From UKL13-2 sp036394575 (GTDB lineage Bacteria; Pseudomonadota; Gammaproteobacteria; Burkholderiales; Usitatibacteraceae): 64,000 nt of DNA. Below the pieces are notes generated by a model, which ran no database searches, had not been told where the DNA came from, and worked only from the letters and a program-made list of their open reading frames with translations. Location: assembly GCA_036394575.1 (NCBI GenBank), contig DASWEY010000018.1, positions 1 to 64,000 of the forward strand, written 5' to 3'. Below, piece after piece: positions 7,996 through 16,788 of this stretch. The position numbers and the translations under genes were made by a program. Every line of letters begins with the position of its first letter. The first letter of the stretch is position 1.

Positions 7996-8025
7996 GCCGC
8001 GGGGCGCCGCGGCCTTGCAAGCGCG

Positions 8026-8829
8026 TCAGGCGTGAATCGACGGCGCCGCGGCGCCGCGGCGCGCGCCCGGTTCCGACGAGGCCTCGACCACCACCGGCAA
8101 ATTGAGGCTGCGCCACAACCCCCGGGGATACATGCCGCGCCTGAGCAATTGCCCCGCCACCATCAGCACGATGCGGGCGATATCGTGGATCGGCCGGAAA
8201 TGGCTGGGACGCGCCTGTTTCGGATAAATGCCGGGGATCGCGACCGCCACGCTGCGCACACCGGCGGCCGCGGCGACGATCAGGATCTCGCTCTCGAATA
8301 CAAAACCCTGCCACGAAACCTGCTTGCGGCTGAGCCGCGACAGCAGGGACGCCGGATACACGCGAAAACCCGATTGCGTATCGGCGATCGGATAACCCGC
8401 CGCCCAGGAAATCCAGAAGCGCGCAAACTGGTTGGCATAGTAGCGGCGCGCCGGAAAATTCTTGCGGTCATGCAGACGCGCACCGATGACGATGCGGTGC
8501 GGGTACATGGCAGACACATTGAGCAGCCGCCCGATGTCTTCGGGACTATGCTGGCCATCGCCGTCCAGGGTCACCACGCTGCGCGCGCCGCGCGCCAGCG
8601 CATGCTCGAAGCCCCTCCACAGGCTTGCCGCCTTGCCGATATTGCGTTCGTTGCGCAGCAGCGTGACCGGCAGGCCGGCCAGCTGCGCGGCCGTGCCATC
8701 CTGCGAGCCATCATCGACCACCACCACATTGGGAACCATCCGCAAGGCCCGTTCGGCCAGCGCGCGGATGGTTTCCACCTCGTTGTAGGCGGGAATCAGC
8801 ACATGGATTTCGTTCAGGGCGTCAGGCAT
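8026..8829 (-). CDS. Family 2 glycosyltransferase
   Basis: A 267-residue GT-A fold glycosyltransferase related to dolichol-phosphate-mannose-synthase-like enzymes. It has the N-terminal LIPAYNE motif, VVVDDGSQDGT, the metal-binding D89-G-D91 (TLDGDGQH), and the DTQSGFRVYP acceptor-side motif. No membrane anchor is obvious, though the C-terminal part is helical and hydrophobic. It is the last gene of the minus-strand pigment cluster. Aryl-polyene clusters commonly carry a glycosyltransferase that decorates the polyene or its lipid anchor, the most likely role here. The sugar donor cannot be read from the sequence. Confidence 0.88.
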   Translation of the reverse strand: MPDALNEIHVLIPAYNEVETIRALAERALRMVPNVVVVDDGSQDGTAAQLAGLPVTLLRNERNIGKAASLWRGFEHALARGARSVVTLDGDGQHSPEDIGRLLNVSAMYPHRIVIGARLHDRKNFPARRYYANQFARFWISWAAGYPIADTQSGFRVYPASLLSRLSRKQVSWQGFVFESEILIVAAAAGVRSVAVAIPGIYPKQARPSHFRPIHDIARIVLMVAGQLLRRGMYPRGLWRSLNLPVVVEASSEPGARRGAAAPSIHA

Positions 8830-8944
8830 GAAGGCAATTCAATATTCCGATGGCGGGCAGCGCCCGTTTGCAGGCGGGCGGGGAATTGAGGCGATCCACT
8901 TGCGCATTCTCCCATAACGGCGGCGCTTATCTGTGCGGTAGCGC

Positions 8945-10168
8945 TCATGGCGCCCCCGCAGTCCGGTTGCCATCCGCGCGCATCAGCAGGCTCAGCAGCG
9001 GCGTCGTCATCAGGGTGGTGACCAGGGCCGTCACGAACAACACCGTGAACATCTCTTGGCCGATCAGGCCGGCATCGAGGCCGACTTTCAGGAACACCAG
9101 CTCGACGACGCCGCGCGTGTTCATCAGCACGCCGACCATCAGGGAGGAGCGCCATGATTGCCGCGCCAGTCGCGCCCCCAGGGTACCGGCAATGATCTTG
9201 CCGGCAATCGCCGCGCCGAGCACCAGCAGCAGCACGGTGACGCCGGCGGCGGCGAACGCGCGCGCGGTGGTATTCAGGCCCGCATAGGCAAAAAAACAGG
9301 GCATCAGCACCAGCAACACCAGCGGCTCCACGCGCTGCCGCAACTCTTCAAGCAGGCGGTTATCGCGCGGCAGGCACAGGCCAAAGATGAAGGCGCCGAA
9401 CGCGGCATGCACCTGCAGGCGCTCGGTGAGCCAGGCGCACAGCAGCGCACCCATCAGCAGCAGCGCCGTAACGGCCAGCGGCTGGGGCGCAGCATGCGGC
9501 CGAAGCGCACCGGCCAGCCAGGGGCGCAGCACACCGAGCATGAACGCGCCCAGCAGCGCCAGCAACAGGGCGTTGACGGCCGCCTGCCATCCGCTCGCCG
9601 GCGCGTTGCCGGTGGCCAACACCACAGCCAGCATCAGCCATGCCACTACATCGCCGATCGCCGCGGCCGACAGCGCGAGTTTGCCCGGCGCGGTATGCAC
9701 CAGTTCGCGCTCCCTGAGAATGCGCGCCAGCACCGGCAGGGCGGTGACGGACAATGCCGTACCGATGAACAAGGCGAACGGCCAAAACGCCACGCCCGCC
9801 GGCGCCATGCTGCGATAGAGCAGCGGGGCCAGTGCCAGCCCGGCCAGCATCGGCAGCAACAGGCTGAGGCCCGCGAGTTGCGCCGCATGGCGCCACTGCC
9901 GGCCGGCCTCGCCGCCGGCAATGCGCAGCTCGGCACCCATCAGGAACATGAACAGCACCAGACCGAGTTGGCCAAGGCCGTTGATCTCGCGCAGGGAGCC
10001 CGGTGCGAACAAATACAGATGCCAGTCCGGCAGCAGCCCGCCGAGCACGATGGGCCCGAGCACGAACCCGGCCGCCATTTCGCCGATCACCGGCGGCTGG
10101 CCGAAGCGGCGCAGAAGCAGCGCCAGACCCCGCGCGGTCAGCAGAATGATAAGGATTTGCAGGATCAT
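8945..10168 (-). CDS. Cation/proton antiporter (CPA2, KefB/NapA-like)
   Basis: A 407-residue integral membrane protein with about 12 hydrophobic segments. The N-terminus (RRFGQPPVIGEMAAGFVLGP) and the VVAWLMLAV and NTRGVVELVFL segments are typical of CPA2 sodium or potassium/proton antiporters. No KTN/RCK regulatory domain follows, so this is the short transporter-only form. It lies between a polysaccharide deacetylase and a glycosyltransferase at the distal end of the pigment operon, with short gaps suggesting co-transcription. An antiporter is not a standard aryl-polyene gene, so a direct role in pigment formation is uncertain. Confidence 0.88.
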   Translation of the reverse strand: MILQILIILLTARGLALLLRRFGQPPVIGEMAAGFVLGPIVLGGLLPDWHLYLFAPGSLREINGLGQLGLVLFMFLMGAELRIAGGEAGRQWRHAAQLAGLSLLLPMLAGLALAPLLYRSMAPAGVAFWPFALFIGTALSVTALPVLARILRERELVHTAPGKLALSAAAIGDVVAWLMLAVVLATGNAPASGWQAAVNALLLALLGAFMLGVLRPWLAGALRPHAAPQPLAVTALLLMGALLCAWLTERLQVHAAFGAFIFGLCLPRDNRLLEELRQRVEPLVLLVLMPCFFAYAGLNTTARAFAAAGVTVLLLVLGAAIAGKIIAGTLGARLARQSWRSSLMVGVLMNTRGVVELVFLKVGLDAGLIGQEMFTVLFVTALVTTLMTTPLLSLLMRADGNRTAGAP

Positions 10169-10223
10169 TCAAGGTCCATCGGAAATTTTCGCCTTTGCCT
10201 TCGCCATCGCACCGGCCGCACCA

Positions 10224-11114
10224 TCACCACAGCATCCAGCGCCACCACCAGGGCACCATGTCGCGGCGATGGGCGGCATCGCGGCCGCGCACCAGGGCGG
10301 CGCGCTCCATGCTTGTCGCTTCATTGTAAAAGGGCTGTGCGGACAGGGTCAGCCCGGACGCGCGCGCTTTGTCGACAATCATCTGCAGGTACTCCTGCAT
10401 ATGCGCCGCGGTGTAGTTGTTGGTGTCGTGGAAGGTAATCACCACCGGCGCGACCCCGTCGACCGCCGGGATCTGCCCGCTGTCGATGCGTTCACGCACC
10501 TTGCGCATTTCGCCGGCCATATGGATAAAGCGGCGCGGGCTGGCCTTGAAACCCCAGTCCTTGCCGTCATTGGCGCTGATATCGGTCAGCAATACCGTCA
10601 GGCCATGGCTGGCATAGGCCGCCAGGGTGCGCGCATCATAGGCCCAGTAGGGTGGGCGCAACAGGGTGACCGGCCGCCCCAGCACCGGGGCCAGGTCGGT
10701 AATGCCGTCGCGCAGGGCTTGCACCAGTTCGGCATCGTTCAGGCTCCGATGATTGCGGTGTCCCCAATGGGAAGCGTCGTGCAGGGCCAGCACATGGCCG
10801 TCCGCGAATTCGCGCCGGATCAACGCACGGCCGCGCCTGGTCGCGCCGCCATCGCTGCTGCGCGTCTGCAGGAAAAAAATCGCCTTGATCCCGTTCTGGG
10901 TGGTGTTATGGGCCAGCGTATCGAGAATTTTTTCGGTGGGATTGTCGGTCAGCCGGCCGTTGGGGCCGTCGTCGAAGCTGAGGATGAACCGTACCGGGAC
11001 AGCCGCAAGGTCGGGTGGCGCTGCGGTTCCGGCGCCGGGCCCGATCGACGCGCAGGACGCCAGCAGCCATACCAGGCTTGTCGCCACCACAGGACAGATT
11101 TTTTTGAATGCCAT
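10224..11114 (-). CDS. Polysaccharide deacetylase family lipoprotein
   Basis: A 296-residue NodB-fold deacetylase. The N-terminus is a lipoprotein signal with lipobox LASC (VWLLASCAS), placing it in the envelope. Metal and catalytic motifs are visible: FILSFDDGP (motif 1 aspartates), HDASHWGHRNH (motif 2 histidines), LLRPPYWAYD (motif 3) and TFHDTNNY near the C-terminus. It sits between the antiporter and MipA/OmpV genes in the pigment operon. NodB proteins remove N- or O-acetyl groups from polysaccharides; the substrate here is not evident, and a surface glycan altered together with the pigment is only a guess. Confidence 0.85.
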   Translation of the reverse strand: MAFKKICPVVATSLVWLLASCASIGPGAGTAAPPDLAAVPVRFILSFDDGPNGRLTDNPTEKILDTLAHNTTQNGIKAIFFLQTRSSDGGATRRGRALIRREFADGHVLALHDASHWGHRNHRSLNDAELVQALRDGITDLAPVLGRPVTLLRPPYWAYDARTLAAYASHGLTVLLTDISANDGKDWGFKASPRRFIHMAGEMRKVRERIDSGQIPAVDGVAPVVITFHDTNNYTAAHMQEYLQMIVDKARASGLTLSAQPFYNEATSMERAALVRGRDAAHRRDMVPWWWRWMLW

Positions 11115-11135
11115 CGATGATGCGAACTGCAGCGT

Positions 11136-11978
11136 TCATTCCTTGAGGTTGACCTGCTGCTTCGATTGCGCGAATACCCAGGTCAGGCCGATGCCGGCGG
11201 CAATATTGCTGCGCCGCTCGACCAGGGGACTGGCCGCGAAAGCCGCATGGCTGATATTGTCGTATTTGATAAAGGCGCCCAGCCACATCCGTTCGAATCG
11301 CTTCGAAGCCGCGACGATGAATTGCGCGCCGGAATAGCCGCCCGGCGCGCGGTAAGCCGGACGCATGATACTGGAATATTGCGGGGCAACGCCGTAGAAA
11401 TAGTCGTGATAGCGGCGATCCGCGATCAACACACCGGCGACCAGGCCCAGCCTCCAGCCCCGCGCCATGCCGACATCCAGATTGAGCTGCGGATGGGTCA
11501 AGGCGCCCGCATCGTTGACATGACGAAAATCGCTGGCGATCACGGCGCGTACCGGCAGCTTGAAGGTCAGCTTGCCATGATCGGGGAATGCCAGCAGCAG
11601 GATGCTGAGCGCCGGCCCGATCTCCAGCGTGGGATCGAGATTCGGCATGCCCTGGCGCGCGCCATTATCGCGGCTGCGCACCGGCACCGAGCCGTCGATG
11701 GAAATATCGAGTTCGACGCGCTCGCGCTTGAACAGCAGGCCGCGCATCTTGTCGCGATCCATCTGCAGCATCTCGCCGCGATAGACGAAATACGGCACCG
11801 GCAGCAGGTAACCGCGCTGCCGGTTGGAGCCGCGGTAATCGGGATAGCTGAGCGCGGCCACGCCGCCACCCACTTCCCACAGCGGGTGTTCCTCGGCGGC
11901 GGCCAGGCCGGCAATCGCCGTCAGTGCGATGAATAAACCCATGGTGCCGGCAAAAACAAAACATCGATGGGCTTTCAT
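11136..11978 (-). CDS. MipA/OmpV family outer membrane protein
   Basis: A 280-residue predicted outer-membrane beta-barrel. It begins with a cleavable signal peptide ending around GLAAAEE, and the mature part shows the family opening VGGGVAALSYPDYRGS and later PVRAVIASDFRH and RRYHDYFYGVAPQ. MipA was described as a scaffold for murein enzymes in E. coli, and OmpV is an outer-membrane protein of Vibrio. The start codon overlaps the stop of the flavoprotein gene by four bases (ATGA), so the two are translationally coupled. Its place in the operon suggests a role in placing the product at the outer membrane, which is inference. Confidence 0.85.
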   Translation of the reverse strand: MKAHRCFVFAGTMGLFIALTAIAGLAAAEEHPLWEVGGGVAALSYPDYRGSNRQRGYLLPVPYFVYRGEMLQMDRDKMRGLLFKRERVELDISIDGSVPVRSRDNGARQGMPNLDPTLEIGPALSILLLAFPDHGKLTFKLPVRAVIASDFRHVNDAGALTHPQLNLDVGMARGWRLGLVAGVLIADRRYHDYFYGVAPQYSSIMRPAYRAPGGYSGAQFIVAASKRFERMWLGAFIKYDNISHAAFAASPLVERRSNIAAGIGLTWVFAQSKQQVNLKE

Positions 11979-13312
11979 ACACCTTCAGCGCTGGCCCGGA
12001 CATCGCGCCGATGCTTGAACCAGGCCCGAATTGCCGTCGGCAAGGTGCCGAGAAAATTGACATAATAAATCGCCCGGAACAGATACAGGCGCGGCGTGAT
12101 CGGGCCGCGGCGAAACACATCGCCCGCCAGCAGCGATACCACCGCCGACTGCACGCCCCACACATTACGCGGCGCCATGAACAGCTTGCGGATGACCGGC
12201 GATGTCATGCGATAGATCAGCCATGAGAAGGTGCGTACCCCGCGCCGCACGGTGCGATCGAATTCGCGATGGAGCTGCGGCGCGCGCGCCGGGTCGGCGA
12301 GCACGCCGTCCACCACCCCGGCCCCCAGCTTGGCGCTGTTCATCGCCAGATGCACGCCGCTGGAAAATACCGGATCGATGAAGGCCCAGGCGTCGCCGAT
12401 CAGCAGATAGCCGTCGCCGCACATGCGGCTCGACTGATAGGAATAGTTGCCGGTGGCCGTGACCGGCGCGGTCAGTTCGGCGTCGACGAGGCGCGCCGAA
12501 ATTTCCGGCGAGAGCGCGATGGTCTGCATCAAGAACGTGGTCGGATCGGTGCGGCGCGAATTGAGATACGCCGGCCAGCACACCGCCCCCACGCTGGTGG
12601 TGCCGTCCTTCAGCGGGATGAACCAGAACCAGCCATGCTCGAACCAGACGATGGTGATATTGCCCTCGGCGCTGCCGGCATTGCGGCGCGCATTGCGAAA
12701 GTGCCCGAAGATGGCGGCGCTGGCGTGCTTCCTGTTTTTTTGCTTGATGCCGAAACGGTTCGACAAAAAAGTATCGCGCCCCGAAGCGTCCACCAGATAG
12801 CGCGTGCGCCATTGCTGGGTGCTGCCGTCGTCCACCTGCAAGGTGATCAGGGTGTCTTCCCCTTTGGCAAAATCGCCGAAGGTCACGGCACTGACGCGCG
12901 CGCCCTCGAACACGCGTGCGCCCTTGGCGGCGGCATTGCGCAACAGCATATGGTCGAACTCGGAGCGGCGCACCTGGAAGGCATGCGGCCAGCGCTTGTC
13001 GAAGGCCTCGGCAAAAGCGAAACGCACGGTCTTGTTATGCGTATGGGATTCAAATTCGGCGGCGTCCTTGCGAATGCCGATGCGCACCAGTTCCTCCCAC
13101 ACGCCCAGCTGTTCCAGCAGCGGCATGTTCTGCGGCAGCAGGGATTCGCCGATATGAAAGCGCGGGTGATGTTCCTTGTCGACCACGGCCACGTCGCGCC
13201 CCTTTTGCGCCAGCAGGGCGCTGATGGTCGAGCCGGCCGGACCGCAGCCGATGACAAATACTTCGCAATGGCGCTCTGCCTCTGCGGTGCTGCCGATGAC
13301 GAGTCTGGGCAT
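11975..13312 (-). CDS. FAD-dependent oxidoreductase, flavin halogenase-like
   Basis: A 445-residue flavoprotein. The N-terminal dinucleotide-binding motif is VIGCGPAGSTISALL (about residues 20-34), followed by GESLLP as in tryptophan-halogenase relatives, then HGWFWFIPL, which contains the WxWxIP halogenase signature, and the FAD-binding GDGYLLIGDAWAFIDP. The C-terminal ~100 residues are basic. Xanthomonadins are brominated aryl polyenes and their clusters contain a halogenase-like flavoprotein, so this gene may halogenate or oxidise the aryl head group. Whether it halogenates or acts as a monooxygenase cannot be decided from sequence alone. It has its own strong AGGAGGT site before ATG 13312, after a 136-base gap. 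Confidence 0.85.
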   Translation of the reverse strand: MPRLVIGSTAEAERHCEVFVIGCGPAGSTISALLAQKGRDVAVVDKEHHPRFHIGESLLPQNMPLLEQLGVWEELVRIGIRKDAAEFESHTHNKTVRFAFAEAFDKRWPHAFQVRRSEFDHMLLRNAAAKGARVFEGARVSAVTFGDFAKGEDTLITLQVDDGSTQQWRTRYLVDASGRDTFLSNRFGIKQKNRKHASAAIFGHFRNARRNAGSAEGNITIVWFEHGWFWFIPLKDGTTSVGAVCWPAYLNSRRTDPTTFLMQTIALSPEISARLVDAELTAPVTATGNYSYQSSRMCGDGYLLIGDAWAFIDPVFSSGVHLAMNSAKLGAGVVDGVLADPARAPQLHREFDRTVRRGVRTFSWLIYRMTSPVIRKLFMAPRNVWGVQSAVVSLLAGDVFRRGPITPRLYLFRAIYYVNFLGTLPTAIRAWFKHRRDVRASAEGV

Positions 13313-13448
13313 GATCGGACCTCCTGGTAACGGCGGTTTCCACTATCGGCAGCCGGTTGCCGCCAAGTAAAAAAATGATTTGCCGATGCTGCACTTGCCT
13401 GTTACTTGCCTGTTTCGAGGCGACTCCTGAAACGGCGACCTCGCAGTC

Positions 13449-14168
13449 TCAGCTCATGCCGCCGTCGATACTGATGACCTGGCCGGAAATATAACCGGCA
13501 CGATCCGAACAAATAAAGCCGACCAGGGCCGCGACTTCCTCGGCGCGGCCGGCGCGCGCCAGTGGCACCAGTTGCCTGATGCGCTCGGCGGGAAAGGCCT
13601 CGGCCAGCATCGGCGATTCGATGATGCCCGGCGCCACCGCATTGACGGTGATGCCGCGCGTGGCGACTTCCAGCGCCAGCGCCTTGGTGGCGCCATGCAG
13701 GCCGGCCTTGGCCGCCGCATAATTGACCTGCCCGCGATTGCCCAGCAGACCCGACACCGAGGTCACGCTGACAATGCGGCCCCAGCGGGTGCGAACCATC
13801 GGCATCAGCAGCGGCTGGGTGACATTGTAAAAACCGTTCAGGCTGACATCGATCACGCGCTTCCAGCGGGCTTCGTCCATCGCCGGCAGCAGCACATCGT
13901 CGTGGACGCCGGCATTGTTGACCAGCACCTGGATGGCACCGCTGTCGAGCAATGCGGCCAGGGCCGCGGCGGTCGCGCGGTTGTCGCAGACATCGAATAC
14001 CGCGACTTCGGCACTGCCGCCCTGCCCGCGCAATTCTTCAACAAGTGTTTGCGCCGCAGCGGCGTGTTGATGCGCATGCACCACCACATGCAGGCCCTGC
14101 GCCGCCAGCTCGCGGCAAATAGCGCCGCCGATCGCGCCACTGCCGCCGGTGACCAGGGCGCGCTTCAT
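13449..14168 (-). CDS. 3-oxoacyl-ACP reductase (FabG/ApeQ-like)
   Basis: NADPH-dependent SDR ketoreductase reducing the beta-keto group in each polyene elongation round. It has 239 residues from ATG 14168. The cofactor motif is TGGSGAIGG (residues 8-16) and NNAG is at 84-87; the catalytic residues are N111, S137, Y150 and K154 (VNYAAAKAG). The frame stays open 126 bases upstream, but that stretch is the dispersed palindromic element, so the internal start that begins at MKRALVTGG is chosen. It lies after the dehydratase in the order expected for aryl-polyene clusters (apeP, apeQ). Confidence 0.92.
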   Translation of the reverse strand: MKRALVTGGSGAIGGAICRELAAQGLHVVVHAHQHAAAAQTLVEELRGQGGSAEVAVFDVCDNRATAAALAALLDSGAIQVLVNNAGVHDDVLLPAMDEARWKRVIDVSLNGFYNVTQPLLMPMVRTRWGRIVSVTSVSGLLGNRGQVNYAAAKAGLHGATKALALEVATRGITVNAVAPGIIESPMLAEAFPAERIRQLVPLARAGRAEEVAALVGFICSDRAGYISGQVISIDGGMS

Positions 14169-14221
14169 GGGCGGGCTTTCGTCGCGGGCAGATTCATATC
14201 CCACAGCCGCGCATCGGAATA

Positions 14222-14291
14222 CGTAGAACGCCATTTGGCGCGCTTTTCCAGCCATTTTTGCCCCGGAAGGCGCGCCAAATGGCGTTCTACG
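14222..14291. repeat. Dispersed palindromic element, copy 2 (inside the pigment operon)
   Basis: Arms 14222-14243 and 14270-14291 form a perfect 22-bp inverted repeat (GTAGAACGCCATTTGGCGCG type). The centre has CCAGCCATTTTTGCCCC, as in copy 1. It separates the dehydratase stop from the ketoreductase start, so the operon transcript must carry this large hairpin. Confidence 0.9.
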
Positions 14292-14307
14292 CATTTCAGT
14301 ATCGACG

Positions 14308-14772
14308 TCATGCGGCGCCTCCTGCAGCCGGCACGCGAAACATCAGCGTGAACTGCCCGCTGATCAAAAGGCGCTCATCCGCGCTTGCCTGGAAGCGGTA
14401 AATACCGCCGGCTGCATCACTGTGCAGAAGGGTCGCGCCGAGCAGCAGTTCGCCGTCGACCCGGTCCAGCCATTCGATATGGGTTTCGATATTGCGCAGC
14501 GCCGCCAGCACACCGGCGCGCGGCGCGGCATGCGCCTCGCGCAGGGCGCCATGCACGGCGGCCGCCTGCGCCGCGTATTCGATCGCCGCCCATACCGGCA
14601 GGCCGCCCGCCTCGCGCAGCGGATTGTCGAAGTCGCGATGTGACAGCGCGACGCAGCGAATGCCGTCCGCATCCCAATGCAGCACGCGCTCCAGCAGGCA
14701 CATGCGGCCACCGTGCGGAATCTTCGCGGCAATCGCCGCGCGGTCCAGTTTGGGCAGAGTGCGCACTAGCAT
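14308..14772 (-). CDS. 3-hydroxyacyl-ACP dehydratase-like protein (ApeP-like hotdog)
   Basis: A 154-residue hotdog-fold protein matching the ApeP-type dehydratases of aryl-polyene clusters: KIPHGGRMCLLERV near the N-terminus, where the histidine is the usual catalytic residue, then AAIEYAAQAAAVHGALR in the central helix. It would remove water from the 3-hydroxyacyl intermediate and create the conjugated double bond. ATG 14772 is chosen; it lies within the end of the chain-length-factor gene (7-base overlap). A second dehydratase domain is fused to the adenylation protein of this cluster, so two are present, as ApeI and ApeP are in known clusters. Confidence 0.85.
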   Translation of the reverse strand: MLVRTLPKLDRAAIAAKIPHGGRMCLLERVLHWDADGIRCVALSHRDFDNPLREAGGLPVWAAIEYAAQAAAVHGALREAHAAPRAGVLAALRNIETHIEWLDRVDGELLLGATLLHSDAAGGIYRFQASADERLLISGQFTLMFRVPAAGGAA

Positions 14773-15545
14773 CGCGACACCCGCAGATTCAGTTCCGGAG
14801 ACAAGGGCAGCATCGCCGTGCGCGCGGCGGGGTCGGCCAGCGTGGCCAGCGCCGCGAAGCCGCGCGCACTGGCATTGGCCTGCCAGCTCGCCGGCATCCA
14901 TGCGGCCCAGGCCGGCGCGGCAGGTGCGGCGCTCAAGCCCACGTCCCAGCCGGGGCTGTTCGCCGCTGCCGGCGCGGCTGCGAGCACCAGGGCGATCGCC
15001 GTGGCCTCGTTCATCGGCATGACTTCGCTCAGGGGTGCGGGCAAGGGACTGTCGTAGCAGACAAACAACACCGGCAATTGATCGGCATTCACCTGCGCGA
15101 CCGCATTCAGCAGGCCGGCGGCGAAACTCCATTGGCCGCGGGCGATGCTGCTGGCCGCCAGCTTCGCGTTCATGGCGATGCTGAAATAACCGCTGGGCGC
15201 GTTATGCACCGAGTTATGAAACTGGGTGGGCGACACTTCGCGGCTGCCGGCCAGCGCCTCGCAGAGCTGATGGGTGATCACGCCGGCCGCCTCGCGGGAA
15301 GCAAACACCATCGCCATTTCCTGCGCCGCAATCGACGTTTGCTGCAGGGCCTGCTCGGCCGCCGCGATCGCGAGGCGCACCGTCGGGCTGCTGCGGCGGC
15401 GCTCGGCGGGCGGCAGGCTGTTCGGCGCGATTGCGGCCAGGGGTGCGGCGGCGTAGGCTTGCATGCCGCCCAACACCGCGCGCGCCTGTTGCCAATCGGG
15501 CAATCCGGGCGCCAGCACACCGACTCCTTCGACGAAAACGCGCAT
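14766..15545 (-). CDS. Beta-ketoacyl synthase-like chain length factor (ApeC-like)
   Basis: A 259-residue short ketosynthase-fold protein, much shorter than the roughly 400 residues of an active ketosynthase. It begins MRVFVEGVGVLAPG, and residues 80-130 carry FASREAAGVITHQLCEAL and FHNSVHNAPSGYFSIAM, matching the short ketoacyl-synthase family used as partner subunits in aryl-polyene assembly. The canonical active-site TACSS motif is absent, so it should not condense by itself but pair with the neighbouring full ketosynthase and set chain length. It overlaps the ketosynthase stop by one base (ATGA), consistent with equimolar synthesis of a heterodimer. Confidence 0.85.
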   Translation of the reverse strand: MRVFVEGVGVLAPGLPDWQQARAVLGGMQAYAAAPLAAIAPNSLPPAERRRSSPTVRLAIAAAEQALQQTSIAAQEMAMVFASREAAGVITHQLCEALAGSREVSPTQFHNSVHNAPSGYFSIAMNAKLAASSIARGQWSFAAGLLNAVAQVNADQLPVLFVCYDSPLPAPLSEVMPMNEATAIALVLAAAPAAANSPGWDVGLSAAPAAPAWAAWMPASWQANASARGFAALATLADPAARTAMLPLSPELNLRVSRC

Positions 15546-16741
15546 CAGCTTTCCCTCCCGAAAATCAACGCGCAATTGCTGCCGCCGAAGCCGAAGCTGT
15601 TGCTCATCACCGTCGATACGGCGCTGTCGCGGCCGCCAAGCACAATGGCGCACCGGGTGTCCGGATCGACCTCTTGCGTGGTCGGGCTGCCGGGAATGAA
15701 ATTTTCTTCCAGGCTCAGCAGCGCAATTGCCGCCTCGGTAATGCCGGCCGCGCCCAGGGTGTGCCCGGTAAAGCCCTTGGTGGAAGAGCACGGCGTGTCC
15801 GCGCCGAACACGCCGAACACCGCACGGCCCTCGGCGCGGTCGTTGGCCGGGGTCGCGGTGCCGTGCAAATTGATGTAATCGATGTGCCGCGCCTCGCGAT
15901 TGGCCGTGACCAGTGCGGCCAACATGGCGCGGCGCGCGCCCTCGCCTTCCGGGTGCGGCGTCGACATATGGTGCGCATCGCTGGTTTCGCCGTAGCCTAG
16001 CAGGCGCAATGCGCTGCTTGCCGCTTCGGGCTTCTCGAGCAGTGCAAAACCGGCGGCCTCGCCGATGCTGAGTCCGCGGCGCGCCACATCGAAGGGCCGG
16101 CAGATTTCGCCGGCCACCAGTTGCAGCGAATGGAATCCATACAGCGTGGTGTGGCAGAGGCTGTCGACACCGCCGACCACGGCGGCATCGATCAGTCCCA
16201 GGCGCATGAAACGCTCAGCCAGGCAGAACACCTTGGCGCTGGACGAGCAGGCGGTCGAAATCGTCATCGCCGGCCCGGTCAGGCCCAACACCCGGCGCAC
16301 AAACTCGGTGGTGGCGTCGAGATTGTGCGTGGTCTCATAACGAAAATCGGCGGGCAGGCTGCCGGTTTCGGGATCGCGATGCTGGTAGGCGATCTCGGTG
16401 GACAAAATGCCCGCGGTGCTGGTGCCCAAAAAGACACCGATGCGCGCGGTCCCATAGCGCCGGCGGGCGGCCGCGACCGCAGCGTCGAAACCGTCCTGCT
16501 CCAGCGCCAGCAGGGCGAGGCGATGATTGCGGCAATCGTAATCGGCCAGCGCCGGCGGGAAGGCCATGTCGCCGTCCGCCTCGATGCCGTCGACGCGACC
16601 GATCCAGCAGGGCAGCGGCGCCCAGTCCAGATCGTTGGCGATGAGTCCGCTGCGTCCTTCGCGCAGCGCGCGCGCGGTCGCCGCCTTGCCGATGCCGGCG
16701 GCATTGCTGGTGGTAAAGGCACGGATGGCAAGCGGAATCAT
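15545..16741 (-). CDS. Beta-ketoacyl-ACP synthase (aryl-polyene ketosynthase)
   Basis: FabF/KAS II-type condensing enzyme that extends the polyene with malonyl-ACP. The protein is 398 residues from ATG 16741; a GTG two codons upstream is an alternative start. The active-site triad is visible: C165 in TISTACSSSAK, H293 in NLHGTATPANDR and H327 in KGFTGHTLGAAG. The C-terminal NSFGFGGSN motif is normal. It lies downstream of the MMPL exporter and directly upstream of the chain-length-factor-like subunit. Only one catalytic ketosynthase is present, whereas E. coli-type clusters carry more, so this one may do all condensations. Confidence 0.93.
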   Translation of the reverse strand: MIPLAIRAFTTSNAAGIGKAATARALREGRSGLIANDLDWAPLPCWIGRVDGIEADGDMAFPPALADYDCRNHRLALLALEQDGFDAAVAAARRRYGTARIGVFLGTSTAGILSTEIAYQHRDPETGSLPADFRYETTHNLDATTEFVRRVLGLTGPAMTISTACSSSAKVFCLAERFMRLGLIDAAVVGGVDSLCHTTLYGFHSLQLVAGEICRPFDVARRGLSIGEAAGFALLEKPEAASSALRLLGYGETSDAHHMSTPHPEGEGARRAMLAALVTANREARHIDYINLHGTATPANDRAEGRAVFGVFGADTPCSSTKGFTGHTLGAAGITEAAIALLSLEENFIPGSPTTQEVDPDTRCAIVLGGRDSAVSTVMSNSFGFGGSNCALIFGRES

Positions 16742-16788
16742 TGGCACGAAGGGATTATGAACAAGTTAACGGACAGGCGCGCACAGGA

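Noticed and set aside
9158..10438. A 426-residue plus-strand open frame opposite the antiporter
   Set aside because: It is rich in Q, R and H, the usual look of an antisense shadow of a membrane protein gene in GC-rich DNA; the minus frame has clear antiporter sequence.
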